From positions 1-64,000 of the forward strand of contig JAURVB010000817.1 of NCBI GenBank assembly GCA_033002965.1: a stretch of DNA of 64,000 nucleotides. The letters run 5' to 3'. Made by a program: the position numbers and the translations under genes. Source of the stretch: Piper betle (lineage: Eukaryota > Streptophyta > Magnoliopsida > Piperales > Piperaceae). Below the pieces are notes generated by a model, which worked only from the letters and a program-made list of their open reading frames with translations, was not told the origin of the DNA and searched no databases. Within the stretch, counting starts at the first letter, position 1. Every line of letters begins with the position of its first letter. Positions 22,458-33,231 of the stretch are shown piece after piece.

Positions 22458-23680
22458 TATAATGACCCGCCCGTTCCGAGCCACGAGCCAAGTGTTATTA
22501 TAGGAAACTAAATGTTTCATAAATTAATTTTCTATTAATTTTCAAGACTTTTAATAAATCCATAACAATAGATTTACTACATAAATGCACGGAATAATCT
22601 AAGTCCCATGAACCAAACCAGCATCCCACTGCCACGCAAACAATCTCGAGAAAATAATAGTCCAATAATAGAGTCCTCCAGCTATCCCGACTCTACCCAT
22701 CCTTCCATGCTCATACCTGCGGAGACAATTCCGTGTTAGTGATAAAAACACTAAGCCGTATAATTAAATAAAACAAGTCCATAAACTCCCTATCATTATC
22801 TATAATAATGGCTGTTGTGACCATTCCAACATGTCAATTTATTAGCTGATGGTTCAATCCACCATGTCCATTAGTTGGCTGATGGGTCAGTCCACCATGT
22901 CCATTTGTTGGCTGATGGGTTAGTCCATCATGTCTATTATCAGCTTGCGAGTCCAATCTGTCCATGTCCATTATCGGCTGGGGAGTCCAATCCACCATGT
23001 CTATAGGTTAGTCATCTATGTCCATATATTGGCTAATGGGTCAGTCCACCATGTCCGTAATTAGCTGGCGAGTCCAATCCGCCATGTCTCGTTTATCGGC
23101 TGATGAGTCCAATCCACTCATGTCCGTTAATTAGCTGGCGAGTCCAATCCGCCATGTCCGTTATCAACTGGTGAGTCCAATCCACCATGTCCGTGATTAG
23201 TTGGCGAGTCCAATTCACAATGTCTAATTTATTGGCTGATGGGGTCCATCATGTCCAATCCACCACGTCCATTAGTTGGCTGATGGGTCAGTCCACCATG
23301 TCCATCGATTAGCGGATGGGTCAGTCTACCATGTCTGTAATTGGCTGACGAGTCCAATCCACCATGTCTTATTTATTGGCTGATGGGTCAGTCTATCATG
23401 TCCATTACTGGCTAGCAAGTCCAATCCGCCATGTCCGTTATCGGCTGGTGGGTCCAATCCACCATGTCCGTTATCGGCTGGGGAGTCCAATCCACCATGT
23501 CCATTAGTTGGCTGATGGGTCATTCCACCATGTCCATTACCGGCTAGTGAGTCCAATCGCCATGTCCGTTATCTGTTGGCGAGTCCAATCCACCATGTCC
23601 GTAATTGGCTGGCGTGTCCAATCTGCCATGTCCAGTTTACTGGCTGATGGGTCAGTCCATCATGTCCATTACCAATGACT
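22458..23680 (-). mobile_element. Truncated Tekay LTR (V2 type)
   Basis: Begins TATAATGACCCGCCCGTTCCGAGCC (TG changed to TA), matching the solo LTR start at 54607. It has the acceptor-like block at 22716-22742 and a long minisatellite, then breaks into unrelated sequence (ACTTGCAAGTGCAATC). The LTR half with the TATA-like box is missing. Confidence 0.75.
22807..23675. repeat. 33-bp LTR minisatellite (variant 2), truncated LTR
   Basis: About 26 diverged copies of a 33-bp unit with GAGTCCAATCCACCATGTCC and TTATCGGCTGG, alternating with GATGGGTCAGTCCACCATG versions. Same length and same conserved positions (GGCTG, GTCCA, CAT.TCC) as variant 1. Confidence 0.88.
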
Positions 23681-24250
23681 TGCAAGTGCAATCAGCAAGA
23701 ACAGAAAATGGCCACATGCAAGTGGCAAGCAAAACACCAATGATGACCACCGTCAAGTGAAGTTGACGCTCGCGCTTGCCAGTGATCGCTAGCAAAAGCT
23801 GCTAGTGTAGGAAGGGGTCCAAGTGGGTGTCCCTCCCTAAGAGGAAATATGTGGTTCCTCTTAGAAGTGGCAGCCAAAGTGGCTCTACTGGCAGAATCTG
23901 GATTCCAACATTTGGAGCAGAATTTGGATTCCAGCGTTTGGAGCAAAAACTAGATTCCGGCCTTTGGAGCAGAATCTGGGTTCTAGCATCTTGAACAAAA
24001 AGTAGATGCTGGTGTTTGGAGCAGAATCTGGATTCTTGTGTTTGGAGAGGAATTTTGGTGGGGCTGTAAGCTGAGGATCGTGACAGCATGTATGAGCATG
24101 GAAGGATGGGTAGAGTTGGGACAGCTAGAGGACTTTATTATTAGACTATTATTTTTAGATTGTTTGCATGAGGGGATTTTGGTCTTGTTCATGGGGCTTA
24201 GATCATTCCAGGTATTTATTATATTATATTTTATGTCATGGTTTTTAAAA
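23681..24250. other. Unassigned sequence with a 26-bp tandem repeat
   Basis: Non-coding by inspection; short open frames here are driven by the repeat at 23888-24056. No family recognised. Confidence 0.5.
23888..24056. repeat. 26-bp minisatellite
   Basis: Six to seven copies of a 26-bp unit TTTGGAGCAGAATCTGG..TTCCAGCG with moderate divergence. Confidence 0.8.
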
Positions 24251-25690
24251 TCTTGACAATTAATAGAAAAATTAATTTATGAGATACTTAGTTTTATATA
24301 GTAACACTTGGCTTGTGGCTTAGAATGGGGTCCTTGGACCCCCAACTGCTGGACTGGCACCCCAATGGCCACCTCACGGCCAGCTTTCTATCATGTACCC
24401 TTCACAACCACTTGTGCCGCCACACTTGCAGTTGGTGACAGAGTTCTTGAAGGTGGTTTCCTTCACCGCCACTGCCGTTTGAGCTGTTTTCCGATGCCAA
24501 CGAGCCACCTCCGGCCGATCCTACCACCCCAACAACTTCCCTTTGCTGAGATCATCATTTTAAGACCACCCATGACTACCGCTGCAACCGCGATCGCCAC
24601 CAGCGACGTCGCTGCATCCGGCGGTGATACTGCCACTTTTCGGCCATTTCCAGCCAACTAGTGGCCGAACTCTGCCGATCGTCACCACTACCACCTCCAC
24701 CTTGACGCCCCCTACTATCCCGACCAGTGGCTAGCCCAGCCGTGCCTCCATCGGCATTTTCCGGCGAAGGGCACCGCTGCCCCTTGTCAAGCCCATTTAC
24801 CCGTTTGCTAGTGATTGCGCCCGCCTCTCACATTTGCATCCGTCACTCACATTCGCTTCCGCTTGGCCCTGCCTGAGTCTATCAGCCATGTCTGAGTCTA
24901 TCAGCCATGTCTGTGTCTATGTCCATCACTCCAAACCAGCCCAGCTGAGTCGAGAAGTTTATTTAACCCAGACCAAGTTGGCTCGGCCCAACTTGGTTTG
25001 GTTCAGCTTGGTTTAGTCTGGTTCAACTTGTTTTCGACTTTTTCTCGACCTTTTTGGTAATTCGAGAACCCATATATTAGTTTAGAAGCATATTCAAATA
25101 TTTCAATATGTTTGGGTGTTATGGATATTCTTCTTTATTTATTAATTAATCTTATTTATTCAAGATTATTAATTTCTTATTATTTATATATTTGTTGACT
25201 ATGATGAATAATTATGTGACTAATTATTGTTATTGATAATGCATTATTCATAGATATTATTTTTGTTCATATTTATCTTATTTTATTTAATTGATTGATT
25301 GATTATTACTCATTTCTTACTCGTGTTATTATTTATACATAATTAAGCGCATGTTCGTATATTTAATATTTATATTAATATTCTTCATGATTAATTAAAA
25401 TTAGTTATTTATTTATTTATTTATTTATCTATTAATTTATTTATTTATCTATTAATTTATTTAATTAATTTTTTGTTTGTTTGTTTAATTATTTAGATGT
25501 TTACTAACACGAGTATATATGATATTTACCCGTGTCTATTCATGTATTTATATAGAATAATTATATTATTATTTTATTATTAGACTATTATTTATATTCA
25601 TGTATTTATTATTTATCTAATTATCTATCAGTACATTTCTTTGTTTAATTATTTATTTATTATTTATTATTATTATTATGTCTCGATTTA
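24251..25690. other. GC-rich then AT-rich unassigned stretch
   Basis: 24300-24880 is C-rich, with 117 open codons on plus (24308-24661) that look like chance. From 25030 the sequence is strongly AT-rich, with an ATTT-type microsatellite at about 25405-25480. It may be the 5' part of the family-4 LTR whose tail follows, but I could not align it with the other copies. Confidence 0.4.
25405..25480. repeat. (TTTA)n low-complexity tract
   Basis: Repeated ATTTATTTATTTATCTATTAA units. Confidence 0.85.
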
Positions 25691-26744
25691 CGTGCTACAT
25701 GTTTGGTTAGAGGTTTGTTAATAATGTTTTCTTGATTGTGATGTATTGATGATATGAACATACACCATGAGCATGCATCATTTAGAGACATCAATATTTT
25801 ACTTAGAAGTGGGTTTCGATGTAGTTTACGAAGTCCGAGCTCATCATAGATGAGTCGATGTTCTTGGAGCTTGGACCATAAGTCTGTAGGACTCTCCGTT
25901 TCTGCTTGACTCCCTACATGTCGAGTTTAACCTTGTTTTAGACGTAAGATGACATCAATGGCATTTTATCGAATCCCTCCGATGTCGGGCTATTTAGTCA
26001 TGTTTTGTACATATGTTTAATAAAACTACAAGGATGAGATCCCTTGTTGGTTTTCAAATTGAAAATCCAAAAATATATAATACAAGCCTCTTCCCTAAAC
26101 CTATTATATAAGTACGAATATTTTTTATGGATTTAATGAATAAGAGAATGAGTGGTACGGAGATATGTATGGACTGCACTAGTACTCCTCCAAACCCTGA
26201 GGTAGTGCAGTGTATGAGGGTACTGCGTAACGCAGCACATTTCTGGAATTTGTAGCATTAACTTAACTATTCTTTTTGCCGCTCAAGTACTGTGGCCGGT
26301 GTAATATGAAGGATGTGAGGGCGTAAGCATTGTATGCATGAATATGAATATTAGCCGTGCATGCAAGCCGACATTTGTTTAAGTATGTTTGCTTACTATC
26401 CAGTGTGAGGCAATTCTAATGTTTCATAAGCTTTCGTGGGTAATGGGGTACCCATTTGCCAATTTGTATTAACTATTTTTTGAACTAGTAACATTCATTA
26501 CTACCTTTTTTCATATAATATATATAGGTTTTGCAAATCCTAAGTCGACTTTGGTGGGAGGATAGATAAACTTTACACACACTTGAGCTCAGCGCAATTA
26601 TTTACTTTCTTACTTTTATTTATATTCGATGTATTTTGACGTGTATTGAACATTGTCGTACAGACCGACAACTTTAAACATGACTTGACTCAATTGTAAT
26701 ATTTATGATTCGGTTCTTAGGTGAACTGAAATTGGAGTGTTACA
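25690..26744 (+). mobile_element. Family-4 LTR tail (copy 2)
   Basis: Matches copy 1 and the LTR at 58190-59711 across the GATGACATC..TCG, AAGGATGAGATCCCTTGTTG and TATTATATAAGTA stretches. It ends GGAGTGTTACA, as copy 3 ends GGGGTGTTACA before its PBS. No PBS follows (AAAACATTAG), so this is a solo or truncated LTR. Confidence 0.6.
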
Positions 26745-27641
26745 AAAACATTAGTGGTAACTCTATTTTTTTATAACAACAATCAAATGATAAAAGACAT
26801 GCATATACACAAGAAAAAATCTAGAAGTGCTTTTTTCACAACCAAGTATTCCTCCCATGATACCCAACCAAGTTTAGATCAATTGGGATCCTTGCAAGCT
26901 TAGCAGATTGACTCATCATATGTCTTAGAACTTGGGAACTCTCTCCTCAAAATCAAATCTTGACACTAGTAAGGAAAGGGATTTTTCTTATGTCATAATG
27001 GGGCCAGGCTAGGGCTTCAAAAATGAGATATCAGGAAGATTAGTAGGGGCATCGCTAACTCTTAATTTCCCTTAACTGATCATTGTGTTCAATAAGAATA
27101 GTGACTAAGATATTCCCTTAAGTGTATTCTCCTAGATTGTTCCTCACCACTCGTTATTTTTCCACACACATATTTTCTCTTCTTTTTTAAACAAAAACAA
27201 GATATATTAATTTATAGCAAGAATGTAACCCCGTGACCTCAAACAAGTCTTGATTTTTCTCCTCTCCTTCGTTTTTTCTTTGTCCCATACTTCTTCCCTT
27301 TCTTCCCTTACCTTGGAAAATCATAACCTTTCCTATTGATGGGCACATTGACCCATCTCCTAGTTAGTCATGCTATGTCAAGGTGACAACAACTATTTTT
27401 ATAAAATCAGGCTAAGGATTTAATTTCATTAGGGACACAAGCATGAGGTTAATTTGAGGCCAAATTTGTCTAACCGTGGTTCTACTGTTAGCCCTGGTGA
27501 TCAAATCTTACGTAAATGATTTCCTAACTAGTCAAAAGCATTCCCTTCACCACAAGAATTTTGGCTTGAGATTCTAATTCCTTCTCTATTAGACTTCCAA
27601 AAGTTTCCCTTCAAATCCTAACTAAGTTGAGCATTCGGTTG
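26745..27641. other. Unassigned sequence left of element 2
   Basis: No coding region or repeat recognised. It joins 34845 once element 2 is removed, so it may be the left part of the Athila-like element (its LTR or 3' UTR), but no terminus was found. Confidence 0.4.
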
Positions 27642-27646
27642 GTTGA
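27642..27646. repeat. Target site duplication of element 2 (left)
   Basis: GTTGA before TGTAACGACC, repeated at 34840-34844. Confidence 0.92.
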
Positions 27647-29257
27647 TGTAACGACCCGCCATGTTTCACGATATTGTGGGCCTTGCTGGCCAGGTGTTAC
27701 TCAAAATTTAACAAAACCAACCCTATAACGACCAGTCCTAACCGGACCGGGTGTTACTTAAAAGGTTACATGAATAATATGAAAGCAAATAAGTCTAGCA
27801 TTTCTAACTCAAAAGAACTTATGTTTCAAATGACAATGTATGAAATAATTATCCCACAGTCTTGGACCGTTTCCCATAGCCACATTTATAACACAAGAAA
27901 AGTAAAAAGAGAAGTCCGCTTATTATCTGTTCACCACCTGAGTTGGTAGAAGAACCACCCAGTCGTCTCTTAGTCTTTAGTTCCAGCTGCTAACCTGCGG
28001 AGGCAATTCCGCGTTAGTGATTAAACACTAAGCTGTATAATTAAATAAAACAAGTCCATAAACTCCCTATCATTATCTATAATATTGGCTGTTGTGACCA
28101 TTCCAACATGTCCATTTATTAGCTGATGGTTCAGTCCACCATGTCCATTAGTTGGCTGATGGGTCAGTCCACCATGTCCATCTATTGGCTGATGGGTCAG
28201 TCCATCATGTCCATTACCGGCTGGCGAGTCCAATCCGCCATGTCCATTATTGGCTGGTGAGTCCAATCCACCATGCTCCGTAATTGGCTGGCGAGTCCAA
28301 TCCACCATGTCCAATTTATTGGCTGATGGGTCAGTCCATCATGTCCATTACCGGCTGGCGAGTCCAATCCGCCATGTCCGTTATCGGCTGGTGAGTCCAA
28401 TCCACCATGTCCATAATTGGCTGGCGAGTCCAATCCACCATGTCCAATTTATTGGCTGATGGGTCAGTCCATCATGTCCATTACGGCTGGCGAGTCCAAT
28501 CCACCATGTCCGTTATCAGATGGTGAGTCCAATCCACCATGTCCGTAATTGGCTGATGGGTTAGTCCATCATGTCCATTACCGGCTGGCGAGTCTAATCC
28601 GCCATGTCCGTTATCGGATGGTGAGTCCAATCCACCATGTCCGTAATTGGTTGGCAAGTCCAATCCACCATGTCTAATTTATTGTATTATGGGCTGTCAG
28701 ATCCTTTCTGACATGGCCATTATTAGATTATGAAGGGCGTAGCCCGTGTTGGACTGAGTCAATTCCTTGACCCCGGTTGCACTCGGTGCATGGTGGTCGA
28801 ATCTGGGCTCAGGCTGACCAGGTTGTCCACAAGGGAAAATACAACATTTTAAATAATTATACGGACCTGAAAATTTGGTGAAGAACCCGCAACTATAACA
28901 AATAATCCTAAAGTCTTCCCCTTTGTGTGTCAAATGTGCTCACAACCTATCTAGAGGATGTTTCATTTAACAACAGAACTTTCCTTTATATAGAAGAATA
29001 CGTGTGGAATTCTAGAAGTCATTACATTAAATTTTATAAATATGTGTGGAATTTAAGAAGTCACTATATTAAATTTTATAGAAAAGAACGTAATTACTCA
29101 TAACTATATTTGTGTGATAACGAAAGGTCAAAAACTATGAATGGGTTATAATTGATAAAATATTGATTTCCAAGAATTAATTTAATTAAATAATTGATTC
29201 ATTTTAAGATTTACAAAACCCTAAATAAAATAACCTAATTATTTTCAGGGTTTTACA
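27647..29257 (-). mobile_element. Element 2 3' LTR
   Basis: TGTAACGACCCGCCATG..CAGGGTTTTACA. Holds the acceptor-like block at 27994-28020, the variant-2 minisatellite at about 28090-28690 and the shared block (GACTGAGTCAATTCC..GGTGCATGGTGG) at about 28745-28860. Confidence 0.9.
28090..28690. repeat. 33-bp LTR minisatellite (variant 2), element 2 3' LTR
   Basis: About eighteen copies; units of 33 bp such as CCGGCTGGCGAGTCCAATCC + GCCATGTCCGTTAT. The 5' LTR of the same element has a similar set at 33664-34265. Confidence 0.9.
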
Positions 29258-29431
29258 ATCTCACCAGCTTGGAAATTTTCATCTTCGAAAATATAATAGG
29301 GTATATGGAGAAAATTACTCATTCATTATCCTATCTTAGGCATGTCTTTCTTTATGAGTAAGTATAGCTCTATGGAAGTTAATTTAAATATCTTCACATT
29401 TTTTTCCACGGTTTTTACAATCTCCCCAACT
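29258..29431 (-). other. Duplicated PPT/LTR-start module next to element 2 3' LTR
   Basis: Sense strand shows a polypurine tract (AAGTTGGGGAGAT, 29420-29431) followed by an LTR-like start TGTAAAAACCGTGG. About 160 bp later a second, diverged copy of the same end-of-internal sequence (AAAATTTCCAAGCTGGTGAG) precedes the real LTR start TGTAAAACCC at 29257. Two element ends are thus lined up in tandem. Confidence 0.7.
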
Positions 29432-29529
29432 TAGAAATATTTCGTCCCCGAAATATTATAACGGCCAACAGAAACTAAGAATTAATTATTTATTCGGTAT
29501 CGGTGCATGCTACTACAATCATAAGAATC

Positions 29530-29754
29530 TTATGCCACAAATAGGCTTGGGTATTTCTTTGCCATCTCTTGCTCAGTCTCTCAGGTAGCTTCTTCTGATC
29601 CCTGATTTCTCCACAATACCTTTACCAAAGGGATTTCCTTGTTCCTGAGTGTCTTAATTTCTCTTGCCAAAATGCGAATCGGCTTTTCCTCGTATGTTAA
29701 ATTTGGTTGTAATTCTAAGTCTTTAAAAGTTGTGATTATATGATCTTCGTCTCA
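29530..29754 (-). pseudogene. Chromodomain-like tail of integrase (element 2)
   Basis: Follows a TGA (29752-29754) that replaces the Arg codon after MLKKYV. It reads DLELQ..LTYEEKPIRILARE..PLVKVLWRNQGSEEAT and then TGA at 29581-29583 in place of the Trp codon of EATWE. The natural stop TAA is at 29530-29532. Both stops fit C-to-T changes on one strand. Confidence 0.75.
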
Positions 29755-30717
29755 TACATATTTCTTTAGCATTGACATATGGAAAACATTGTGTACTCCA
29801 GCTAGGCTTGGTGGTAATGCTAATCTATATGCACAATTTCCGACTCGATCCAGGATTGGGAACAGTCCTATGAATCTTGGTTTCAACTTCCCTGATGTTC
29901 TAAATCTGATCACCCCCTTCCTAGGAGATGTCTTTAGGTACACAAACTCCCCAACTTGGAACTCTAGGTCCTTCCTTCGAGTATCAGCATAACTCTTTTG
30001 TCGATCCTGCATTGCCTTAAGCCTTTGCTGAATGAGTTTCACCTTTTCAGTTGCTTCCCTCACCATCTCTGGCCCGACTATAACCGCTTCGGTAGACTCC
30101 AACCAGCATGATGGTGATCGGCAAGGCCTACCGTATAAGGCTTCAAATGGTGCCATCCTTATACTGGCTTGGTAAGAGTTATTATAGGTGAATTCAGCCA
30201 AGGCTAAGTGTTTCTCCCAATCTCCTTCCCAGTCAAGAATGCAAGCTCTTAACAAATCCTCCAAAGTTTGAATGGTCCTCTCACTCTGACCATCAGTTTG
30301 AGGATGATATGCTGTACTTAGCTTGATTTGGGTCCCCATAGCTTTTGGAAAGCTTCCCAAAATGTGAAGTGAATAGGATTCTGTCAGAGACCCATAGCTT
30401 TGGAAAGCTTCCAAAAGTGAAGTGAATAGGGGATCTCTGTCAGAGACTATCTCTTTTGGAATCCCATGTAGCCTGACAATGTTATTGACATACAATTCTG
30501 CTAGGTATTCCGCCGTCCTTCTTGATTTTGTGGGGATGAAATGAGCTGCCTTGGTCAGACGGTCCACAACCACTCATATGGAGTCATGCTTCTTCTGAGT
30601 CCTTGGGAGCTTTGCAATAAAGTCCCATGTGACACACTCCCATTTCCAGGTTGGTATTTCTAAAGGTTGTAATAGTCCCCCAGGTAGTTGATGTTGGGCT
30701 TTGATCTGTTGGCAAGT
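29755..30717 (-). pseudogene. Integrase core (element 2), with internal duplication
   Basis: Begins just after a TAG (30718-30720) in the CQTC zinc motif and has a second stop (TGA, 30574-30576) replacing Trp in DSIWVVVD. The catalytic region shows VSDRDPLFTS and DGQSERTIQT, but between them a 56-bp tandem duplication (30335-30390 and 30391-30446) inserts about 19 extra residues, destroying the D-35-E spacing. The GPY/F-like region (RFIGLFPILDRVG) has Pro-Phe context changed to GLF. Not functional. Confidence 0.88.
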
Positions 30718-32544
30718 CTAACACTTGGAGACAAAATCCACAACATCCCTCTTCATCCCAATCCACCAGTAGATTCGCTTTAAATCCTGATACATTTTAG
30801 TAACTCTAGGGTGTATCGAGAACTTTGAGCGATGAGCCTCTTCCAAGATATTTCGCCTCAGTGCATCATCCTTGGGTACACACAACCTTCCTCTAAATCT
30901 GATCACACTATTGGAATCAGCTACAATGTCAGGAGTCTTGTCCAACATTTCATTTAGCTCCTCATCACCCATTTGTGCTAGCTTAACCCGATCGACCAAA
31001 TCATTGGAAATAACCAGATTTGCCAGTAACCCTGTTAGTTGTTCCACAGGATTGATAGCCACCACTTCTGCTGACATGGCCCAAAGTCTAGCTAGCTGCT
31101 GACCTATGTCCACCTTGCCCTTCCGACTCAATGCGTCGGCTACCACATTCGCTTTCCCTGGCTGATATAAGATTTGGAAGTCGTAGTCCTTCAAATATTC
31201 TATCCACCGCCTCTGTCGAAGGTTAAGGTCATACTGGGTGAAGATATACTTCAAACTCTGGTGGTCAGTGAAGACTTCGAACAGGGCTCCATACAAGTAG
31301 TGTCTCCAAATCTTCAGGGCAAAAACCACTGCTGCCAGTTCCAAGTCATGGGTTGCATAATTTTGCACATGAATCTTCAATTGACAAGAGGCATAGGCCA
31401 CCACCTTACCTTCTTGCATAAGGACGCATCCTAAACCCAACCGAGACGCATCACTGAAGACTACGAATCCTTCATTACCATTTGGCAGGGTCAAGACTGG
31501 TGCAGTTGTTAGACTCTTCTTTAGAGACTGGAAACTCTCCTCACACTTACTACTCCATTCAAACTTGACTCCCTTCCTTGTGAGTTTGGTCATCGGCGAT
31601 GCTACTAAGGAGAAGTCTTTAATGAATTTCCTATAGTAACCGGCTAAACCAAGGAAGCTTCTGATATCAGTGACTGACTTAGGTTGTGGCCAATTAGTGA
31701 CTGCTTTCACTTTTGATGGATCCACTGCAATTCCAGCCTTTGAGACAATACGACCAAGGAAATTTACCTCCCTCATCCAGAAGTCACACTTTGAGAGCTT
31801 GGCGAACAGTTGATGTTCTCTCAGAACTTGAAGAGTAATAGACAGGTGCTTCACATGCTCTTCTTCATTATTTGAATAGACCAGAATGTCGTCCACAAAT
31901 ACGATAATAAACTTGTCCAGGTATGCGTGGAATACTGTGTTCATGAGTGACATAAAGACCGCTGGTGCATTTGTTAGACCAAAAGGCATAACCAGAAACT
32001 CATAATGTCCATATCGAGTTTGGAAAGCCGTTTTCTGTATATCTAACTCCTTTACTCGCAACTGGTGATAACCAGACCGCAAGTCTATCTTAGAAAATAT
32101 TCCGGCTGTTTTTAGCTGATCAAACAAGTCATCAATCCTCGGTAAGGGGTACCGATTCTTGACTGTCACTTGATTGAGTTGTCGATAGTCAATACACAGC
32201 CGAAGTGATCCATCTTTCTTCTTCACAAAAAGAACAGGGGCTCCCCAAGGTGAAGTACTTGGTCGGATGGAACCTACCTGCAACAACTCTTCTAGTTGAT
32301 TCTTTAATTCCTTGAGTCCTGCTGGAGCCAAGCGGTATGGTGCTTTAGAAATTGGTGTTGTTCCAGGTGCTAGGTCAATGGCAAACTCTACTGCCCGCTT
32401 AGGAGGTAACCTTGGAAGTTTGTCTGGTAATACATTGGGAAACTCTGCTGCCACAGGAATCATGGTCAACTCTTTGGGTTTGCACTCAGACTCAACTAAA
32501 TCACCCCAAAAGGTTGCCAACCTCACTTGGTGGTGATGGGGCAA
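30718..32544 (-). pseudogene. RT-RNase H-integrase N-terminus, intact frame (element 2)
   Basis: 608 open codons. The first ~11 residues ([11 protein letters not shown]) are Gag; the frame then jumps to the protease C-terminus ([13 protein letters not shown]), marking the gag-PR deletion. RT follows with W100 in [16 protein letters not shown] (the residue that is a stop in element 1), [11 protein letters not shown] and FVDDILVYS (D218/D219). RNase H follows with [28 protein letters not shown] and VADALSRKG, then the integrase HHCC start (HRSKFSIHP), stopped at the first Cys of CxxC. RT and RNase H motifs are all present, but it lacks a proper start and protease. Confidence 0.92.
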
Positions 32545-33041
32545 GCCTTTTTGGTGATGTCTATCCAGCTCTCCGCCTTTATTGGATCGATCCCTCCGAC
32601 AAATAGTTCAACTCCATTCTTCCTGAAGTTTTCCATAGTGTAACACGGTCACTATTATCAACAGCTGGCAGGCACCACTTGTCGGACTACCGGTGGCACT
32701 GGGTTTGGATGCTCCCCTCGCTCGCCCGAGTCTGCTAACCCTGCCCGCCCTTGGGCACTCCCCTGACCACCATCTGGGGTGATTCTGGGACTCGCTGCTG
32801 CCCGTCCTTGGGCACTCCCCTGACCACCATCTGAGGTGATTCTTAGACCCGCTGCCGAGTTTGAGGCTCCATTCCCTGCTACCACTCTCGGTAACCGCTG
32901 AACAATATTCTGCACCACAGAATTTGTATTTTCTTAAGCCTACGCCAGTCACAATATGGCCATCAGAAGTTAGGCCAACACATTCTATGTGCTCAAATTT
33001 GACTGCGCAGATTGGTTTGACCGTCTACGAGTGCCTGCCAT
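32545..33041 (-). pseudogene. Gag N-terminal remnant (element 2)
   Basis: Starts MAGTRRRSNQSAQS at 33041 like element 1, with stops soon after. It retains SVVQNIVQRLPR..VAGNGASNSAAG and a 19-codon tandem duplication (RITSDGGQGSAQGRA / RITPDGGQGSAQGRA, about 32739-32852) that element 3 shares and element 1 lacks. The capsid core and zinc knuckles are gone. Confidence 0.85.
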
Positions 33042-33217
33042 CTGACAGGTCAAACTATCATGGTTCATTAATATATATATATATATATTCCAGTTATGAC
33101 TTAGGTTTATTAGTGAATGTATTTATTAATTCAAAACACAACACAGTGGGAGAAGATAATTATTGGACTTTTCAACAAGGTACTTGAGTCATAAAATGTG
33201 AGCTTGTGGGAAACCGT

Positions 33218-33229
33218 GCTCTGATACCA
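33218..33229 (-). other. Element 2 primer-binding site
   Basis: Sense TGGTATCAGAGC, exact match to the initiator tRNA-Met type PBS, two bases inside the LTR at 33232. Confidence 0.9.
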
Positions 33230-33231
33230 CT

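Noticed and set aside
24308..24661. 117-codon open frame on plus
   Set aside because: Composition-driven in a C-rich stretch, with no motif and an equally long antisense frame.
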